Shown piece by piece: positions 62,701 through 64,000 of a stretch of 64,000 nt of DNA. This DNA comes from Gaertneriomyces semiglobifer. Taxonomy: Eukaryota > Chytridiomycota > Chytridiomycetes > Spizellomycetales > Spizellomycetaceae. Location: positions 108,934 through 172,933 of the forward strand of contig JAHLKF010000030.1 of the NCBI GenBank assembly GCA_025558075.1. Direction: 5' to 3'. The stretch's first letter is position 1, and each line of letters begins with the position of its first letter. The position numbers and the translations under genes are program-made. The notes beneath the pieces are model-generated. The model was given only the letters and a program-made list of their open reading frames with translations, made no database searches and was not told the origin of the DNA.

Positions 62701-63749
62701 ATGTCAGCCGAAGCAGGAACAAAGCGCAAGTTCTGCGAGTATTCATTGGAGGAAATTGCTCAAATCAAGAAATTACAACCCAACCATAACATTGTTAAGA
62801 CTTTAAAGAACCAACTGTTAGTGGAAGATATCGACGAGATCATTGGTGATCCTCACCTTCTTATTGAGTTTTACCGTAAGCCTTTGAAACACCTGAATGA
62901 GAATTCCTTCGGCAATTATGTGGGCTACATGGCCACATTCTTAAAGCAATGCAACGAGAAAGGTGAACTCGATCAGGAGATGGATAAAGTCATTGAAGTA
63001 CTGCAAAAGGAAGCAAAGGAACTACGGGCTCCTGCTGCTGAAAAACGTACTAAAGGAGAACCTAGTGAGCGTGAATTGAAACAAGGCGTCACCGGTTTCC
63101 AATTCCCAACCATCCTTTCAGCAGTTGAACGGAATTATGAACATGTTGTCAAGGGCTTGTTCTTGAAATCAGAGATCCACAGGCTTCAAAAGCAAGAGTA
63201 CATTGAACTCCTCCGCGGCGTCATTCTGTGTGCATGTACTATGATGCCAAACATCCGCTCCATGTGGACTCGAGTAAAAGTGTCGCCATTCAACACTGAC
63301 ACGGAGGATGGCATTCTCTTCTCGAACGAACGTGCGATTCTGATGTTCAATAGTAACCGAAAACGACAACATGATCCTTACATTCAAGATATTAAGGATC
63401 CCAAATTGTTCCAAATCCTAGTGAAATGGAAGCGGTTCCTAAATCGTCAATTTCCAAATGGGACCACGTACTTCTTTGTGGACTTTTATGGCAATCAGAT
63501 GACACCTCAAAAGTTCACAGGATACATTCAAGAGTGTTGCAACAAGTTGGTACAAAAGAACTTGGTATATCGGATTTGCGACGTATGCAGATTACCGATT
63601 TAATCAACAAGCATGGCAATAATCCGCCATACATCAATGCAATTTACAAGGATTTCCATCATACTCGCCAGGAGTTCGACAGGTATTATAAGACAAACAA
63701 TGTTGACGTAGAACCGGTAGATGATTCCTTCTTTGATGTGGACGAGTAG
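62701..63749 (+). pseudogene. Tyrosine recombinase, frameshifted
   Basis: The first frame runs from the ATG at 62701 to 63603. It holds a helical N-terminal part (LNENSFGNYVGYMATFL) and the catalytic-domain start (KLFQILVKWKRFLN, TTYFFVDFYGNQMTPQKFTGYI). The catalytic end is in a different frame: ELGISDLRRMQIT with the box-I arginine, and DFHHTRQEFDRYY with the H-x-x-R and the nucleophile tyrosine. A -1 shift somewhere in about 63525-63590 is needed to join them, near a CAAAAG run. A short intron would keep only the second motif, so a frameshift fits better. Such enzymes are common in Polinton-like viruses. Confidence 0.75.
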
Positions 63750-63796
63750 CAGAGTTCGTGTTAGTTACAAAGGCGGTTAGAGCATCCCATAAATAG

Positions 63797-63823
63797 TTAT
63801 CGATAAATGTGGTTTATCGATAA
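63797..63823. repeat. ATCGAT-containing hairpin at the right of E2
   Basis: Perfect arms TTATCGATAAA and TTTATCGATAA with a 5-bp loop, between two plus-strand genes. A related ATCGATAAGT inverted pair lies at the left side of E2 near 49735. Confidence 0.8.
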
Positions 63824-63925
63824 GGCTTGTCTTTTATTGTGTTTAATACAGGTTCAAACGCGAATGCGTTTGTTCTTCAAGTTTATTTTTATTTATTATG
63901 GTCTCCATAAGTAAATAAAAAGGAG

Positions 63926-64000
63926 ATGCCAAAGCGATACGTTTATCGAGCAGTAGCAAAGAATCTGGACGGAACGGAAACAGTTGTCGAGTCCAGATTA
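63926..64000 (+). CDS. Start of an unidentified gene, 3' partial
   Basis: The ATG at 63926 is followed by 24 codons with no stop up to the edge of the window (MPKRYVYRAVAKNLDG...). Basic N-terminus; too short to identify. An A+T-rich leader precedes it. Confidence 0.45.
   Translation, partial: MPKRYVYRAVAKNLDGTETVVESRL

Noticed and set aside
63580..63660. A ~66-nt intron explaining the tyrosine recombinase break
   Set aside because: It would remove the SDLRR segment with the box-I arginine, so a frameshift upstream of it is the better explanation.

Overview
The window looks like nuclear DNA of a zoosporic (flagellated) fungus, most likely a chytrid. The evidence is a fungal-type elongation factor 3 (EF3) beside a complete intraflagellar-transport gene (IFT122), a short two-spectrin-repeat alpha-actinin, and many GT-AG introns of roughly 50-110 nt. 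Exon boundaries were read by eye by joining conserved protein motifs across GT/AG sites. No species is claimed.

Positions 1-24830 are ordinary host genes. In order they are: the C-terminal part of a Fab1/PIKfyve lipid kinase; a CAF16-type soluble ABC ATPase; an unrecognised 261-aa coiled-coil protein; IFT122; RAD54; NOT3 (CCR4-NOT subunit, minus strand); alpha-actinin; a small membrane protein; DPH1 (diphthamide synthesis); and EF3.

Positions 24831-28810 are a repeat-rich transition. They hold degenerate ~200-bp repeats, an exon-like remnant of a PD-(D/E)XK-type nuclease, the leader and Gag-protease part of a Ty3/gypsy-like retroelement, and an intact tRNA-Asp(GTC) gene lying between two copies of a terminal repeat called X here.

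Positions 28811-49600 hold a virus-like element, E1. Its left 7,454 bp are present twice in direct tandem (28811-36264 and 36265-43718), and each copy begins exactly at X. E1 encodes a protein-primed-type family B DNA polymerase, a packaging-type FtsK/HerA ATPase with a spliceosomal intron, a dUTPase-fold-like protein, an Arg-rich core-like protein, a possible ssDNA-binding protein, a protein with an HNH homing-endonuclease domain, and several unrecognised proteins. I could not recognise a major capsid protein or an integrase in E1. It ends in a perfect 54-bp palindrome followed by an iteron array.

Positions about 49700-64000 hold a second, unrelated element, E2, which resembles a Polinton-like virus. 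It has a PrimPol-SF3 helicase, two paralogous double-jelly-roll-type capsid proteins, a penton-like protein, a second packaging ATPase, a chromodomain-bearing retroviral-type integrase and a tyrosine recombinase. The integrase is interrupted by an in-frame stop and the recombinase by a frameshift, while the capsid genes are open. E2 runs off the right edge. Genes of both elements are closely packed, and several have TATA boxes about 45-150 nt upstream of the start codon.
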